Shown: one piece after another, positions 15,473-16,252 of the stretch
How positions within the stretch are numbered: the first letter of the stretch is position 1
Layout: every line of letters begins with the position of its first letter
From: Archangium sp.
GTDB lineage: Bacteria; Myxococcota; Myxococcia; Myxococcales; Myxococcaceae
Direction of reading: 5' to 3'
DNA: 16,252 nucleotides
Assembly (NCBI GenBank): GCA_016793585.1
Contig: JAEUJR010000874.1
Coordinates: 1-16,252, forward strand
Program-made: the position numbers and the translations under genes
The notes under the pieces: generated by a model
What the model was told of the DNA's origin: nothing
The model's input: only the letters and a program-made list of their open reading frames with translations
Databases searched by the model: none

Positions 15473-15594
15473 TCGTCGAGAAAACGCATGGAATCAAGCG
15501 AAGTTGCGACCCCACTGAACAAGACGGGCAGTGGCGTCATTCCCGCGGTGTTGCTTGACGCTGTGGGCCACGCTGATCACATCCTGTGCGCCCC
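15473..15594. promoter_or_regulatory. Divergent promoter region between the bat operon and the RHH gene
   Basis: These 122 bases separate two divergent genes and must hold promoters for both. Toward the plus-strand gene, TTGACG (15555-15560) followed 16 bases later by TCACAT (15577-15582) is a weak sigma-70-like pair, which would put the start only a few bases before the ATG at 15595. Toward the bat operon, TTGTTC with weak downstream matches is the best I can find. No strong operator stands out. Confidence 0.35.
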
Positions 15595-16134
15595 ATGAAC
15601 CAACTGCCCATCGACGTCGACGCCGAGGCCATCTTTCTCGACGGCACCTGGTACACGCGCGAAGACCTGGCCCGGAAGATCAAGTCGATGATCGACTCGG
15701 GTGACTTCAACGTGGCGCGACCGAGCGCGGCGCTCGAGGCGCTCTCGTCGACCCTGCAGCAGGTTCGAACCCTCTCGTTCCGCGTGACACCCGATCTCGC
15801 CGACGCGCTCAACCAGCTCGCGACCCGCACCGGCAACTCGGTGGGCCAGCTCGTGCGAGAGGCGGTGATGCAGCTCCTCACTCAGGGCGCCGCGCCCCAG
15901 GAGGCGCTTCGACGAGAGGACACAGTGAAGTCGGCCGCTCCGACGCCCCCCGAAGCGCAGCCCCTGCAGGCGCAGCTCGCGCCGCCCGAGCCGGTGTTGA
16001 TGCCGGGCCCCGGAGCCCTTCGCGCCGCCGGAATCGACCCGAACACGGTGCAGCCGATCGAGCTCACGCGTCGCGCCGAGCCCCAGCAGGCCCAGACGGG
16101 TGACGGCTCCGAGAACCGTTGGTTCAAGCAGTAG
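15595..16134 (+). CDS. Ribbon-helix-helix (CopG-like) DNA-binding protein
   Basis: The 179-aa product has a ribbon-helix-helix motif at about 59-96: a short beta-strand (TLSFRVTP) followed by two helices (DLADALNQLATRTG and SVGQLVREAVMQLL). This matches CopG/Arc-type DNA binders, which act as dimers. Residues 1-58 form a separate acidic, partly helical segment (WYTREDLARKIKSMIDSG). Residues about 100-170 are Pro/Gln/Ala-rich and probably disordered, and the end is RWFKQ. The ATG at 15595 has no clear ribosome site; a GTG at 15586 would add three residues. It faces the bat operon, so it might regulate it or itself, which is inference. No toxin partner gene follows, so an antitoxin role is not supported. 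Confidence 0.72.
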   Translation: MNQLPIDVDAEAIFLDGTWYTREDLARKIKSMIDSGDFNVARPSAALEALSSTLQQVRTLSFRVTPDLADALNQLATRTGNSVGQLVREAVMQLLTQGAAPQEALRREDTVKSAAPTPPEAQPLQAQLAPPEPVLMPGPGALRAAGIDPNTVQPIELTRRAEPQQAQTGDGSENRWFKQ

Positions 16135-16174
16135 AGAAATGTGCTGAGGCTGGCCGGTGTTGGGTGGGCGCGCT

Positions 16175-16252
16175 ATGGCCCCCCCGATGCTCGCCCCCGT
16201 TCTCGTCGCGCAGCGCTGGTGGGGCCAGTCGCTCCCGCCGTGGATGACGGGC
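16175..16252 (+). CDS. Possible start of a truncated ORF
   Basis: An ATG at 16175 opens a frame without a stop to the right edge, giving 26 residues (MAPPMLAPVLVAQRWWGQSL and on). A second ATG at 16187 is possible. The sequence has a hydrophobic stretch and an RWWGQSLPPW region, but too little is present to identify a family, and no ribosome site is clear. It could be a real gene start or a chance frame. Confidence 0.3.
   Translation, partial: MAPPMLAPVLVAQRWWGQSLPPWMTG

Noticed and set aside
15473..15510. GG-N10-GC match (GGTCGCAACTTCGC) on the minus strand before the bat operon, as a second sigma-54 site
   Set aside because: Only the GG and GC match; the CACG and TT parts of the consensus are absent, so it is likely chance.
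14027..15598. 523-codon plus-strand frame opposite batA and the DUF4381-like gene
   Set aside because: It is antisense to two recognised Bat genes and has shadow-like composition.
15595..16134. Antitoxin of a toxin-antitoxin pair
   Set aside because: It has an RHH motif, but no small toxin gene follows or precedes it on the same strand.

Overview
The window is GC-rich DNA with strong third-position GC bias, dense operons and start-stop overlaps. The gene content (type III secretion genes, a complete Bat operon, D/G-rich protein linkers, a PilZ protein, a stand-alone receiver, and a sigma-54-type promoter) suggests a myxobacterium or close relative (Myxococcota). This assignment is inferred from gene content; no ribosomal marker is present.

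Layout. (1) Bases 1-2025, minus strand: the edge of a type III secretion (T3SS) operon. It reads, in transcription order, an alanine/glycine-rich 156-aa protein, inner-rod protein SctI, ring lipoprotein SctJ, and a gene running off the left end. A good sigma-54 -24/-12 element (2010-2025) lies just upstream of the first of these genes. (2) 2078-3307, minus: a patatin-like phospholipase with an intact Ser/Asp dyad, directly upstream of the T3SS operon. (3) 3422-3748, plus: a PilZ-domain protein, divergent from the patatin gene across a region with repeated TGATCAGC sites. (4) 3756-6755, minus: a single-domain response regulator and an 854-aa FtsX/MacB-type ABC permease. (5) 6819-7776, plus: a GNAT acetyltransferase and a frameshifted exported hypothetical gene. 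(6) 7738-8136, minus: a small SpoIIAA/STAS-like protein. (7) 8207-15472, minus: a tightly packed seven-gene operon of a BatD/DUF4381-like membrane protein, BatA, BatB, BatC, BatD, BatE and a LolD/MacB-type ABC ATPase. It is closed by a hairpin immediately after the last stop codon. (8) 15595-16134, plus: a ribbon-helix-helix protein, divergent from the bat operon. The start of another possible ORF follows at the right end.

How the genes work together. The T3SS genes encode the inner-membrane ring and rod of an injectisome and appear to be driven as a unit by sigma-54 with an unseen activator. The Bat proteins form a membrane complex of two von Willebrand A proteins with TPR and Ig-like partners, of the aerotolerance/envelope-stress type. 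Here the operon ends in an ABC ATPase. The only large matching permease in the window is in a separate transcription unit about 1.4 kb away, which suggests a split MacB-like transporter. The usual Bat partners MoxR and DUF58 are not in this window; the upstream neighbour is instead the divergent ribbon-helix-helix gene.

There are no tRNA or rRNA genes, CRISPR arrays, insertion sequences or integrases that I can support. No stretch over 300 bases lacks a gene. The least explained items are the 156-aa T3SS-linked protein, the patatin next to the injectisome, and the coupling of an ABC ATPase to the bat operon.
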